64,000 bases of DNA, from assembly GCA_023423655.1 (NCBI GenBank), contig JAFAFE010000007.1:124001-188000 (forward strand), written 5' to 3'. How positions within the stretch are numbered: position 1 is the first letter of the stretch; each line of letters opens with the position of its first letter. The notes beneath the pieces are model-generated. The model searched no databases, was not told the origin of the DNA, and saw nothing but the letters and a program-made list of their open reading frames with translations. Of this stretch, positions 9,588-18,398 are shown in pieces. The translations under genes were made by a program, and so were the position numbers. This DNA is from Pseudomonadota bacterium. GTDB lineage: Bacteria > Pseudomonadota > Alphaproteobacteria > Sphingomonadales > Sphingomonadaceae.

Positions 9588-10922
9588 ATGCCGATTGAGC
9601 TTAAAATGCCCGCTTTGTCGCCGACGATGGAAGAGGGGACGCTGGCCAAGTGGTTGGTCAAGGAGGGCGATACGGTCCAATCGGGCGATCTCCTCGCCGA
9701 AATCGAGACCGACAAGGCAACGATGGAATTTGAAGCGGTCGATGAAGGGGTGATGGCGCAAATTCTGGTGCCTGCGGGCACGGACAATGTGAAAGTCGGC
9801 ACCGTCATCGCGATGATCGCAGGCGAGGGCGAGGATGCCGCGAGTGCGAAAGCGGCTCCTGCGGCAGAAGCGCCCAAACCGGCTGAACCACAACCCGCTA
9901 GTGCTGAGCCTGTCGAAGCACGGGGTGAAACTGAAGCACGTCCTTCGACAAGCTCAGGACTTACGGATAATAAGAAAGCGGCGACCGCTAAGCCGGAAAG
10001 CGGGAAGGGCGAACGTGTCAAAGCCTCCCCGCTCGCGCGCCGTATTGCCGAGCAAAAGGGTGTGGACCTCGCAGGCCTCACCGGTTCCGGCCCAAATGGC
10101 CGCATCATCAAGGTCGATGTTGAAGCTGCACAGCCCGGCACGGCGGCGGCTCCCGCGACCAGTGCAGCCGCGCCCGCTACAAGCGCGCCCGCTCCGGCCG
10201 CATCGGGCGAAGTTCCCGCGCCTTTTGCCGATATTCCGCACACGAGCGAAAAATTGTCGAATATGCGCAAAACCATCGCGCGCCGCCTGACCGAGGCCAA
10301 GCAGACCATCCCGCATATTTATCTCACGGTCGATATCCGCCTCGATGCGCTACTCAAATTGCGTGGTGAGTTAAATGCGAGCCTCGAACCGCGTGGCATC
10401 AAATTGTCGGTTAATGATATGCTGATCAAGGCGCTCGCGACCGCGCTCAAGCAGGTGCCCAAATGTAATGTGTCGATCTTCGGCGACCAGTTGGTCAGCT
10501 ATGACCGTGCGGATATTTCGGTGGCAGTGAGCGTCCCCAACGGCCTTATCACGCCAATCATCACCGGCGCGGACGGCAAGGCGATTTCCGCTATTTCGAC
10601 CGAGATGGGCGAGCTTGCGGGCCGCGCCAAGGAAGGCAAGCTGCAACCGCATGAATATCAGGGCGGCACCGCTTCACTCTCCAATATGGGGATGTTCGGC
10701 ATCAAGCAGTTTGATGCGGTCATCAACCCGCCCCAAGGCATGATCCTTGCGGTCGGCGCGGGCGAAAAGCGCCCCTATATCGTCGATGACGCGCTCGCCA
10801 TTGCAACCGTCATGTCCGCCACCGGCAGCTTCGACCACCGCGCGATTGACGGCGCAGACGGCGCGCAATTGATGAAGGCCTTGAAGGAACTCATCGAAAG
10901 CCCGCTGGGATTGGTTGCTTGA
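9588..10922 (+). CDS. pdhC: Dihydrolipoamide acetyltransferase (E2) of pyruvate dehydrogenase
   Basis: E2 is the core of the pyruvate dehydrogenase complex and moves the acetyl group from lipoate to CoA. The 444-residue protein has one lipoyl domain (1-77) with the lipoylated lysine K43 in ETDKATMEF. An Ala/Pro-rich linker follows. The E1/E3-binding domain is at about 143-178 (ASPLARRIAEQKG, GPNGRIIK). A second linker leads to the catalytic domain from about 210, with the HxxxD motif in FDHRAIDGAD. The first linker is odd: residues about 105-125 are encoded by a palindromic REP pair (9901-9960). lpdA follows. E1 genes are not in the window. The lipoate-making lipA lies further on. Confidence 0.93.
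   Translation: MPIELKMPALSPTMEEGTLAKWLVKEGDTVQSGDLLAEIETDKATMEFEAVDEGVMAQILVPAGTDNVKVGTVIAMIAGEGEDAASAKAAPAAEAPKPAEPQPASAEPVEARGETEARPSTSSGLTDNKKAATAKPESGKGERVKASPLARRIAEQKGVDLAGLTGSGPNGRIIKVDVEAAQPGTAAAPATSAAAPATSAPAPAASGEVPAPFADIPHTSEKLSNMRKTIARRLTEAKQTIPHIYLTVDIRLDALLKLRGELNASLEPRGIKLSVNDMLIKALATALKQVPKCNVSIFGDQLVSYDRADISVAVSVPNGLITPIITGADGKAISAISTEMGELAGRAKEGKLQPHEYQGGTASLSNMGMFGIKQFDAVINPPQGMILAVGAGEKRPYIVDDALAIATVMSATGSFDHRAIDGADGAQLMKALKELIESPLGLVA
9901..9960. repeat. REP/REPIN-type palindromic pair inside the pdhC reading frame
   Basis: Two 22-bp arms, 9901-9922 and 9939-9960, are inverted copies of each other with 19 of 22 matching positions. Each arm is itself a hairpin: GTGC...GCAC in the first and GTCC...GGAC in the second. 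The differing stem bases are compensated on both sides, so pairing is kept. The arms translate in frame as SAEPVEARG and ARPSTSSGL in the E2 linker. The sequence type (CTGAGC-TGTCGAAG) is known to me as a frequent dispersed repeat in sphingomonad genomes. No second copy was noticed in this window. Confidence 0.75.
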
Positions 10923-10938
10923 TTGAAAAGACACCCTG

Positions 10939-10963
10939 CTCCTCTCCCGTTCCGGGAGAGGAG
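10939..10963. repeat. Hairpin between pdhC and lpdA
   Basis: An 11-bp perfect stem, CTCCTCTCCCG (10939-10949) with CGGGAGAGGAG (10953-10963) and a TTC loop, starts 17 bp after the pdhC stop. No T-run follows, so it is more likely a dispersed hairpin, an mRNA-stabilising structure or a weak attenuator than a strong terminator. A TATAAT-like hexamer at 10993-10998 lies before lpdA, without a well-spaced -35. Confidence 0.55.
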
Positions 10964-11036
10964 GTTGGCAATTAAAATCGGTCTTTCAAATATATAATGG
11001 CGCTTCTTCATGCGCTCTATAAATAAGGACGCTTAT

Positions 11037-12449
11037 ATGGCTCAAACCTATGACCTTATCGTTCTCGGCTCCGGTCCGGGTGGCTATGTTGCGGCGATCC
11101 GTGCGGCACAACTGGGTCTTAAAACCGCGATTGTCGAGCGCGAAAATCTGGGGGGGATTTGTCTGAATTGGGGCTGTATTCCAACCAAAGCGCTGCTGCG
11201 GTCCGCGGAAATTTTCCATTATATGAGCCATGCGAAAGATTATGGCCTCGCTGTCGAAAAAATCAGCGCGGATCTGGACGCGGTGGTCAAACGCTCGCGC
11301 GGGGTGGCGAAACAACTTAATCAGGGCGTTACGCACCTCATGAAAAAGAACAAAATCGACGTCCATATGGGCGACGGCGTTCTGACCGCCAAAGATAGCA
11401 TCACCGTCACCAAGGACGGTAAAGCGACCGCGCTCAAGGCCAAGAATATCATCATCGCAACCGGCGCACGCGCGCGTGAACTTCCCTTTGCCAAGGCCGA
11501 CGGCAAGCGGGTTTGGACCTATCGCGCCGCCATGACTCCGCCCGAAATGCCAAGCAAATTGCTGGTCATCGGGTCGGGCGCGATCGGCATCGAATTTGCG
11601 AGCTTCTATAATGATATGGGCGCAGAGGTCACGGTGGTGGAAATGATGGACCGTATCGTGCCGGTAGAAGATGCGGAAATTTCCGATTTCCTCCAAAAGG
11701 CGTTGACCAAGCAAGGCATGACCATCCTCACCGGCGCGGGCGTTGAAAAGATCGACGTCAAAGCCAATGGCATCACCGCCGCCATCAAGGGCAAGGATGG
11801 CAAAGTCACGCCAACCGATTTCAGCCATGTCATCGTCGCGGTCGGCATTGCGCCCAATACCGAAAATATCGGGCTGGAGGCTTTGGGCATCAAAACCACC
11901 AAGGGCCATATCGACACGGACGGCCTATGCCGCACCAATGTCGCGGGCGTTTATGCCATTGGCGATGTGACCGCGCCGCCCTGGCTTGCGCATAAAGCGA
12001 GCCATGAAGGCGTGATTGCCGCCGAAGCGATTGCCCAAAGCCTTGGTAATAAGGACGTGCACCCCCATGCTATGGACAAGGCCAATATTCCGGGCTGCAC
12101 CTATTGCCATCCGCAAATTGCGAGCGTCGGCATGACCGAGGCCAAGGCCAAGGAAGCCGGACGCAAGATCAAGGTCGGCAAATTCCCGTTCATCGGCAAT
12201 GGCAAAGCGATTGCGCTGGGCGAAGCGGAAGGCTTTATCAAAACCGTCTTCGACGCGGAAACTGGAGAGTTGCTGGGCGCGCATATGATCGGCGCGGAAG
12301 TCACCGAACTGATCCAAGGCTATACGGTCGGCAAGCAAGCGGAACTGGTTGAAACCGACTTCATCCAGACCGTTTTCCCGCACCCGACTTTGTCCGAAAT
12401 GATGCACGAAGCGGTGCTGTCCGCCGAGGGCAGGGCGTTGCATATCTGA
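11037..12449 (+). CDS. lpdA: Dihydrolipoamide dehydrogenase (E3)
   Basis: This flavoprotein reoxidises dihydrolipoamide of the 2-oxoacid dehydrogenase complexes and makes NADH. The 470-residue product has the FAD-binding LGSGPGGYVAA at 10-20 and the redox-active disulfide C42/C47 in GGICLNWGCIPTKA. The NAD-binding VIGSGAIGIEFAS is near 180, the second FAD motif VYAIGDV near 310, and the C-terminal catalytic histidine is in FPHPTLSE. ATG 11037 is preferred to the upstream codon at 11010 because AAGGA lies about 10 bp before it and the protein then begins MAQTYDLIV. It sits 114 bp after pdhC, apart from it by a hairpin. Confidence 0.95.
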   Translation: MAQTYDLIVLGSGPGGYVAAIRAAQLGLKTAIVERENLGGICLNWGCIPTKALLRSAEIFHYMSHAKDYGLAVEKISADLDAVVKRSRGVAKQLNQGVTHLMKKNKIDVHMGDGVLTAKDSITVTKDGKATALKAKNIIIATGARARELPFAKADGKRVWTYRAAMTPPEMPSKLLVIGSGAIGIEFASFYNDMGAEVTVVEMMDRIVPVEDAEISDFLQKALTKQGMTILTGAGVEKIDVKANGITAAIKGKDGKVTPTDFSHVIVAVGIAPNTENIGLEALGIKTTKGHIDTDGLCRTNVAGVYAIGDVTAPPWLAHKASHEGVIAAEAIAQSLGNKDVHPHAMDKANIPGCTYCHPQIASVGMTEAKAKEAGRKIKVGKFPFIGNGKAIALGEAEGFIKTVFDAETGELLGAHMIGAEVTELIQGYTVGKQAELVETDFIQTVFPHPTLSEMMHEAVLSAEGRALHI

Positions 12450-12459
12450 TGGTTTGTTT

Positions 12460-12483
12460 GCGCCTCTCCTTGATGTGAGGCGC
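12460..12483. terminator. Hairpin between convergent lpdA and btuD
   Basis: GCGCCTC (12460-12466) pairs with GAGGCGC (12477-12483) across a 10-base loop in the 37-bp gap between two converging genes. There is no clear T-run on either strand, so its strength as a terminator is uncertain. Confidence 0.4.
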
Positions 12484-12486
12484 GAA

Positions 12487-13254
12487 TTAGCCCTTGTGCA
12501 ATCCTGAAACGCTAATCCCGTCCTTGCTAATCTTGGCGTCTATGCCATAGATTTGCGCAAGCCGCGTTGGCGTCATGCTGTCGTGTGGCGGGCCTTCGGC
12601 AACGATGCGGCCGTCCTGCATCCAAATTAACCGGTCGGCAAAGCGATAGGCGAGGGCGAGGTCGTGGATGACGACCAGTGCGCCATTACCGCGCGCGACA
12701 TAGGCTTTGAGCAAATCCATCACTTGCCATTGATGCAACGGGTCGAGCGCGGCGAGCGGCTCGTCGGCAAGGATGAGCGGGGTTTGCGCGGCAAAACAAC
12801 GCGCGACATGGACACGCGCCATCTCGCCGCCGGACAGGCTATCCGACCGGCGGCCGGCAAGGGGAAGGGCATCGACGGCTTCCAAGGCTTGGGTCACCGC
12901 GGCCTCATCCTGCTTCGATAGCGTGTGCGGCGCGGCGCCATAGGCAAAGCGGCCAAGCGCGACAATATCGCACACCAATAAGGGCCAGGCGAGGGGGCGG
13001 CTTTGCGGCAGATAGGCAATGGCGCGCGCGCGTTCCAACGGCGTAATCGCGGCAAAATCCTGCGCATCCAGCATCACACCGCCCGATACGGCTGTTTCCA
13101 ACCCCATCAGCGCCTTCAAAAGCGTGGATTTCCCCGCACCATTGGGGCCGATGAGCGCCACCAATTCGCCCGGCGCAACGCTCAACGACGCATCGCATAC
13201 CAGATTGACTGTGCCCGCCCGCACCGTCAGGTTAATGCCGGAAAGCCTAGCCAT
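12487..13254 (-). CDS. btuD: ABC transporter ATPase for cobalamin uptake (BtuD/FecE type)
   Basis: This 255-residue ATPase would power the BtuC permease. All motifs are present: Walker A GPNGAGKST near residue 38, signature LSGGEMARVHVAR, Walker B LILADEP with catalytic Glu, and the switch histidine in VVIHDLAL. The D-loop reads AALDPL. The start is ATG 13254, inside the end of the permease gene (8-bp overlap), with AGGGG about 10 bp upstream; this is preferred to the more upstream in-frame codon at 13281. It is the last gene of the riboswitch-led operon btuB-btuF-btuC-btuD. By sequence alone a haem or ferric siderophore ATPase would look alike; the riboswitch points to B12. Confidence 0.87.
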   Translation of the reverse strand: MARLSGINLTVRAGTVNLVCDASLSVAPGELVALIGPNGAGKSTLLKALMGLETAVSGGVMLDAQDFAAITPLERARAIAYLPQSRPLAWPLLVCDIVALGRFAYGAAPHTLSKQDEAAVTQALEAVDALPLAGRRSDSLSGGEMARVHVARCFAAQTPLILADEPLAALDPLHQWQVMDLLKAYVARGNGALVVIHDLALAYRFADRLIWMQDGRIVAEGPPHDSMTPTRLAQIYGIDAKISKDGISVSGLHKG

Positions 13255-14248
13255 GACGGATATTCCCCTGCTTGACCGCAATCCAGATAAATAAGGGCGC
13301 GCCGATTATGGCAATGATTACACCGAGTTGCAGCTCCACCGGCGTCGGCAATACGCGCACGATCATATCGGCGGCTAGCACCATCATCCCGCCAAGCAAG
13401 GCCGACGGAATGACTGCCCGCCCCGGTTCATAGCCGGTGAGCGGGCGCACCAGATGCGGCGCGACCATCCCGACAAAGCCGATGGCGCCGCCCAAAGCCA
13501 CACTCGCCCCACTCGCAATACCGGCACCCAAAATGATGAATAACCGCGTGCGCTTGAGATTAACCCCAAGCCCGTGCGCGCTTTCCTCGCCCAAACTCAG
13601 CGCCGACAATGACCGGCGCTCCACCAACAGAAAAATCAATCCGATCAACATCAAAGGCAGGGTATAGAGGAGGTCATTGATGCTCCGGTTGGCCACCGAT
13701 CCGAGCATCCAACGCACCATATCGGCCAGCGAAAACGGGTTGGGCGCAAAGTTGAGCAGCAACGACATCAACGCCCCGGCAAGGCTCGACAGGCCGACAC
13801 CGACAAGGATCAAACTCGCGACACCGCGCGCGCGAATGGCTGCGATGCTCATGAGGCCGGTCGCCAAAAGCGCGGTGCTGATCGCGGCCAATGGCACAAT
13901 CACCGGCGACAGCGCGCCATAGCCGAAATAGAGTGCAGTGGTCGCCCCGAAAGCGGCGCTTGCGGAAATCCCCAATATGCCGGGTTCGGCGAGCGGATTG
14001 CGCAGCAGTCCTTGTAAAGCTGCCCCCGATGCGCCGAGGACAATGCCGATTGACAGCGCCGCTATGCTACGCGGCAGGCGGATGTCAAACAGGATGAGGG
14101 TGGTGCTCGTGTCGGCCTGCCCTGAAAGCCCGCGCAAAATCTCGCTTAGCCCCAACGGTAATTGGCCGATGGCAAGCGAAGCCAGCACAAGCGCCACCAT
14201 GGCGGCACCCAGCAATAAGGTCATGATGCGGTTTATCGGGCGTTTCAT
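13247..14248 (-). CDS. btuC: FecCD-family permease for cobalamin (BtuC-like)
   Basis: This 333-residue integral membrane protein belongs to the FecCD/BtuC family, with about ten hydrophobic segments from residue 8 to 325. Conserved marks include GASGAALQGLLRNPLAEPGILG near residue 70-90 and VGFVGMVAPHLVR near 245, which forms the coupling region to the ATPase. ATG 14248 shares ATGA with the btuF stop and has GGAG seven bases before it, so translation is probably coupled. The next gene, btuD, overlaps its 3' end. Specificity for B12 is inferred from the operon. Confidence 0.87.
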   Translation of the reverse strand: MKRPINRIMTLLLGAAMVALVLASLAIGQLPLGLSEILRGLSGQADTSTTLILFDIRLPRSIAALSIGIVLGASGAALQGLLRNPLAEPGILGISASAAFGATTALYFGYGALSPVIVPLAAISTALLATGLMSIAAIRARGVASLILVGVGLSSLAGALMSLLLNFAPNPFSLADMVRWMLGSVANRSINDLLYTLPLMLIGLIFLLVERRSLSALSLGEESAHGLGVNLKRTRLFIILGAGIASGASVALGGAIGFVGMVAPHLVRPLTGYEPGRAVIPSALLGGMMVLAADMIVRVLPTPVELQLGVIIAIIGAPLFIWIAVKQGNIRHG

Positions 14249-15099
14249 AAACTTCTCCGCCCTAAATTTCTTCGCAGTATGCCAAGCTTTTCCACCACAT
14301 CGCCTGCCATCCAATTGCTGCAACTCACCGATGCGCCTGATACTTCAAGCCGCGGCACATCGCGCAAAATCTGCCGCACCAGCGGATGCCGCGCCGAAGA
14401 CCAGGCATCCTGATCATGCGCGGGATTGTCGAAAAAGGCCATCAGCACCGCATCCGGCTTTTCGCGCGTCAAGGCTTCAAGCGGCAGATTATGCCAACCG
14501 GCGCGCGTTTCATAATTACGGAACCCGCTCGCGCGGATCATATCGTCGATCATCGAGCCCGGCCCGCTCGTCACGCCGCCGGGGGTGACATAAAGGAGGG
14601 AAGGGGACGTGTCCTGCTTTGCCGGTGGCGCAAGCTGGCGGTCCAATCGCGCGACCATATCGCGCCCTGCGGCTTCGGCCTCCAAAGCGCGCGCGGTGGT
14701 CATTGCCTGCGGACCAATATCGGCCAAAGTTGCCGCATAACCAAGCTGCACCACCTTGATTCCCGCCTTATTCAATTGCGCGTCGAGCATCGGTCCGCCG
14801 CCATAGCTTTTGACCACAATGGAGGGATTGACCTTGAGGATGCTCTCGATATCGGGCCGCACGCGCGGTAAGCCCGCTGCACGCGGCAACGAAAATTCGC
14901 GGTCCAGTTCAACCTCGCGCGAAACGCCAACAATGCGGCTGCGGTCGACCAGTTTCAACAACATCTGATCTGCACAATAATCAATGCTGACGATACCGGA
15001 CGGAGCATTGCCTGGCAGGGCGGTGCGCGAAGCTTCCACCTCCGCGCGCCCGCACCCGTTCAGCAATAGGATGCAGCCGATGATGGCCAGCATCCGCAT
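14245..15099 (-). CDS. btuF: Periplasmic cobalamin-binding lipoprotein (BtuF-like)
   Basis: This is a type III solute-binding protein that delivers substrate to BtuC. The 284-residue protein has a lipoprotein signal with lipobox LLNGC near residue 15, so it should be anchored by lipid. The body shows the family pattern: an N-terminal lobe (IVSIDYCADQMLLKL, then PDIESILKVNPSIVV), a long helix near residues 140-160, and a C-terminal lobe with PSLLYVTPGGVTSGPGSM. ATG 15099 overlaps the btuB stop by one base (TGATG). It lies between the receptor and the permease. Assignment to B12 rests on the riboswitch and btuB. Confidence 0.85.
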   Translation of the reverse strand: MRMLAIIGCILLLNGCGRAEVEASRTALPGNAPSGIVSIDYCADQMLLKLVDRSRIVGVSREVELDREFSLPRAAGLPRVRPDIESILKVNPSIVVKSYGGGPMLDAQLNKAGIKVVQLGYAATLADIGPQAMTTARALEAEAAGRDMVARLDRQLAPPAKQDTSPSLLYVTPGGVTSGPGSMIDDMIRASGFRNYETRAGWHNLPLEALTREKPDAVLMAFFDNPAHDQDAWSSARHPLVRQILRDVPRLEVSGASVSCSNWMAGDVVEKLGILRRNLGRRSL

Positions 15100-17027
15100 C
15101 AATAGCGCGCCCGTACACCTATGCTCGCGGTCCGCCCCATGCTGTTATAGCCAAAGGCCGTCTGGTATCGCACATCGGTAAGGTTTTCGACCCGTCCGAA
15201 TAGGCTCAAATATTGCCCGACCGGCACATTGGCGCGCAGGCCGAACAATTGGTATCCGTCCAGACGCACGCCGTTATAAGCATCGTCAAAACTGTCCGAC
15301 ACAATCCGCATATCGGCCGCAATCATCCAGCCTGACGGATGTTCGTAACTGATCGCGCTGTTGAGGCTATGTTCTGGCCGCCGTGCAAGACGGTTACCGT
15401 TCGTGACGCTGTTCGCCGAAATATCCTTGGCGTTGAGCAGGCTGTAATTGGCCGTCACGACCAGATTGGGAATGGGCTGCGCGGTGGCTTCCAGTTCGAT
15501 CCCGTTGGCGCGCGTTTTGGTGAGGTTGAAATAGATGCCCCACGGACGATTGCCGTCAAGACAGACTTGCGGCTTATCCGCCACCATGGCGCAATCGCCA
15601 TAAGCAATCTGGTTTTTGGACGTGCGCGTAAAGGCTGTCGCACCCAAAATCAGCGTGCCGTCAAGCAGGCGCGCTTCAATGCCGCCATCGAAAGCGCGCG
15701 CGGTTTCTGGGGCGAGTTCCGGATTGCCATAGCCGCCGGCGCTACCGTCAAGCTGGTAGAGGGTAGGGGCTTTATAGCCTTCGCTGAAGCTGGTTTTGAT
15801 ACGCAAAGCGGGGCTTATTTTATAAGAGCCACTCGCGGAAAAGTTAGTGTGCCCACCAAAATCGCTATGATGGTCGTAACGCACACCCGCAACCAAATTG
15901 AGGTGGTTATCGGGCTGGAACAGCCATTGCGCATAGGCGCTGTCGTCATGGTTGCTGGCGGTCAGGCTGCTCCACGCATCCGCTGTTTTAAGCCGGTTGG
16001 TTTCGCGCTCGAGCCCGAACAACAAGCGATGTCCGCTAGCGACCGTCCAATCGCCTTTATAGGCGATAGTTTCGGTCTGTCCGCGCGCCTTGAAACTTGC
16101 ATCGCGCGCCTGTTCATTATCGAAATTGTCGCGGTTAATATCGGCAATGCTATATCCGATGCGGCTGACAAAACTGTCATTCAGCAGCGAAATTTTGAGT
16201 CCACCATAGCCATTGGCTTGCTGCGACGTCGAATAAGCCGGAAGATCGGCAATGCCGTTGACGGTGAAATCATAGCCGTCGAGATCGACGCGGTTATGCG
16301 CGTAAAAACCACGCAATTCGACTGTTAGCGGTGCGGCAAGGCTGATGTCCATGCGTCCATGCGCGAGGTATTGGCGCATCCCGTCGGCTTCGGTGCCATT
16401 CGCCGCCGCGCTGATACCGTCTGTATCATAATAGCCGCCGCCAAAAGCGAAGGCGACGGGGCCGCGTTGGTCGGCAACACCGATGCTCGCACGCTTGCTT
16501 TCATGACTGCCATATTCGGCGAGCGCCTGGACATTAAGACCGTGATCGTCGGGCGCGAGTGTCTGGATCGAAACCACGCCGCCAAGCGCCTGATTGCCCC
16601 AAGTCGTGCTGTTCGCGCCGCGCAGCACTTCGAGCTGCTGGATATTGGTCGATAAAAGCGTGCCGAAGTCAAAGCCACCGCCGGGCGAAGACGGATCATT
16701 GACCGCAATGCCGTCGATGAGGACGCGGGTTTGTTCGGCTTCTGCGCCGCGAATGCGCACGCCCGCAAAGCCGCCGACAGGCCCGTTACGCGAGATGGAA
16801 ACGCCCGGAAGGCGCGCAATCTGGTCGATGACGGTCGCCGTGCCTTGGCGCTCGATCTGGTCTTCGGTGAGGACGCCGATAGCGACATTGACGTCGCTTT
16901 GCGGCTGTTCGATGCCGAGTGCAGTAACGATGATGGCCTCATCATCGCTATCATCGCGCACATCTTGCGCAAAGGACGGCGTGGACAACAGCGCAGCGGC
17001 GCTGGCAAGAAGAAAGTAGCGTTTCAC
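15099..17027 (-). CDS. btuB: TonB-dependent outer-membrane receptor, vitamin B12 (BtuB-like)
   Basis: This 642-residue outer-membrane porin brings cobalamin into the periplasm using TonB energy. The signal peptide is residues 1-20 (ALLSTPSFAQ). A TonB-box-like EAIIVTAL follows near residue 30, then the plug domain (about 45-155, with RLPGVSISRNGPVGG, RVLIDGIAVND, LEVLRGANSTTWG), and a 22-strand barrel to the C-terminal SIGVRARY, ending in an aromatic residue as usual. The start is GTG 17027 with AAGGGA upstream. A cobalamin riboswitch occupies the leader, so expression should fall when B12 is plentiful. First gene of btuB-F-C-D. Confidence 0.93.
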   Translation of the reverse strand: MKRYFLLASAAALLSTPSFAQDVRDDSDDEAIIVTALGIEQPQSDVNVAIGVLTEDQIERQGTATVIDQIARLPGVSISRNGPVGGFAGVRIRGAEAEQTRVLIDGIAVNDPSSPGGGFDFGTLLSTNIQQLEVLRGANSTTWGNQALGGVVSIQTLAPDDHGLNVQALAEYGSHESKRASIGVADQRGPVAFAFGGGYYDTDGISAAANGTEADGMRQYLAHGRMDISLAAPLTVELRGFYAHNRVDLDGYDFTVNGIADLPAYSTSQQANGYGGLKISLLNDSFVSRIGYSIADINRDNFDNEQARDASFKARGQTETIAYKGDWTVASGHRLLFGLERETNRLKTADAWSSLTASNHDDSAYAQWLFQPDNHLNLVAGVRYDHHSDFGGHTNFSASGSYKISPALRIKTSFSEGYKAPTLYQLDGSAGGYGNPELAPETARAFDGGIEARLLDGTLILGATAFTRTSKNQIAYGDCAMVADKPQVCLDGNRPWGIYFNLTKTRANGIELEATAQPIPNLVVTANYSLLNAKDISANSVTNGNRLARRPEHSLNSAISYEHPSGWMIAADMRIVSDSFDDAYNGVRLDGYQLFGLRANVPVGQYLSLFGRVENLTDVRYQTAFGYNSMGRTASIGVRARY

Positions 17028-17109
17028 AAAATCCCTTTCATAACAACATTTTATATGCCGCTATTCAGGAACAATCCCGGTCCGAAGGCACACCCCGTCC
17101 TACAGAACC

Positions 17110-17282
17110 AAACGGCGATACGGGGCAGGTTTCCTGACTCGCCGGGTCAATGCGCTGTCGCTACCTTCCCAAAGCTAATGCCTTAGTGGTTTTGCTGCGG
17201 CAGTGCTCGCCGGTCACAGTTGCGGGGGCAGCGCAGGATTTCAACCTGCTTCCCTCAATGTCCTTTTTCAAGGAACCGCCAT
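17110..17282 (-). promoter_or_regulatory. Cobalamin (B12) riboswitch upstream of btuB
   Basis: On the minus strand the leader carries the B12-riboswitch landmarks in order: GAGGGAAGCAGGTTGAAATC at about 17236-17255, the nearly invariant CTGCCCCCGCAACTGT at about 17217-17232, GGGAAGGTAGCGAC at about 17156-17169, and the closing B12 box GAGTCAGGAAACCTGCC at about 17125-17141. The last element lies about 100 bases before the GTG start of btuB. Cobalamin binding normally lowers expression of the gene downstream. The switch mechanism here (termination or blocked ribosome binding) was not resolved. Confidence 0.95.
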
Positions 17283-17380
17283 ATCTGCGGCGAGCCTCTA
17301 GACCGCAGAAAAACGGATTGCAAGGGCGAGAGAGGAAAATTGCCACTATGTCATTCGGATGTCATGCGCGCCTGATAATC

Positions 17381-17410
17381 ATTATATTTAACATAATATA
17401 TATTATCGAA
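17381..17410 (-). promoter_or_regulatory. Candidate promoter of the riboswitch-btu operon
   Basis: On the minus strand a TATAAT box (17381-17386) lies 18 bp after TTCGAT (17405-17410) in an unusually AT-rich stretch, about 100 bases before the riboswitch core. The -35 match is poor. The rest of the gap between this site and mazG (17411-17603) holds nothing I recognise. Confidence 0.35.
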
Positions 17411-17603
17411 CTTATGGTAATGGGTAAGAAGAGCTATCTGACGGATATATGTGAATTGTATTGCCCCCTCACCGGTAGCCATGCGTGAATATCAAATGAT
17501 CTTTGTATGGGCACAGCGATGTTACCATAAATTTATACGCACCGGCGCACCAATCAGAACGTCATCGCTTTGAATTGCAGCCTTGCCACACTAAGAGCAG
17601 TCC

Positions 17604-18362
17604 ATGACCGATTTACCTGCCGAGCCGTTGAACCGGATTCTTGCCATCATGCAGCGCCTGCGCGATCCGGACACGGGCTGTCCGTGGGATGTGCAGCAAA
17701 ATTTTGCGACGATTGCACCTTATACGATCGAGGAAGCTTATGAGGTCGCCGATGCCATTGAGCGTGACGATATGGCCGACCTTCAGGATGAGCTTGGCGA
17801 TTTACTGTTGCAGGTGGTGTTCCATTCGCAAATGGCGCGCGAGGCCGGACTATTCGATTTTGACGCGGTGGCACGCGGAATAGGTGATAAAATGGTTCGC
17901 CGCCACCCGCATGTTTTTGGTGAAGATAGCAACAGCATAGGCTGGGAAGCTATCAAAGCCGTTGAACGTCGCGACAAGAGCGAGGATCCGAGCGCGCTCG
18001 CCGGATTGGCTAAAAGCCTGCCCGCGTTGATGGTCGCCGAAAAGTTGCAAAAACGTGCAGCGCGGGTGGGGTTCGACTGGCCCGATGCCCAAGGCCCGCG
18101 CGACAAGATTATCGAAGAAATGGCCGAACTTGATGCTGCGCCCGATGCGCAAAGCCGTCAGGAAGAATATGGCGATTTACTATTTGCTATAGTAAACTTA
18201 GGTCGCAAATTAAAGATTGATCCTGAAGTTGCGTTACGCGCCGCCAATGCCAAATTCGAAGCGCGTTTCCGTGGCATGGAAATGCTTGTCGGCGCGGAAC
18301 AATTTGCCGGACTGAGCATCGATGAACAGGAAGATTTGTGGCAACGGGTGAAGGGGCAATAA
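17604..18362 (+). CDS. mazG: Nucleoside triphosphate pyrophosphohydrolase MazG
   Basis: MazG hydrolyses NTPs and dNTPs to monophosphates, cleaning the nucleotide pool and affecting ppGpp levels. The 252-residue protein has the usual tandem of two MazG domains. The first holds the Mg-binding motif as EEAYEVADAIE followed by DELGDLLLQVVFHS (about residues 35-75). The second has IIEEMAELDAA followed by EEYGDLLFAIVNLGR near 170-200. RDPDTGCPWD near residue 16 is typical of the family. It starts at ATG 17604 and is convergent with hflX, with 36 bp between stops. Confidence 0.95.
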   Translation: MTDLPAEPLNRILAIMQRLRDPDTGCPWDVQQNFATIAPYTIEEAYEVADAIERDDMADLQDELGDLLLQVVFHSQMAREAGLFDFDAVARGIGDKMVRRHPHVFGEDSNSIGWEAIKAVERRDKSEDPSALAGLAKSLPALMVAEKLQKRAARVGFDWPDAQGPRDKIIEEMAELDAAPDAQSRQEEYGDLLFAIVNLGRKLKIDPEVALRAANAKFEARFRGMEMLVGAEQFAGLSIDEQEDLWQRVKGQ

Positions 18363-18398
18363 AGCCCCACACCTTAAATAACCCTCTTAACTTTGCGC

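Noticed and set aside
17150..17488. 112-codon open frame on the plus strand
   Set aside because: It runs through the cobalamin riboswitch on the opposite strand, has no ribosome site and no family resemblance.
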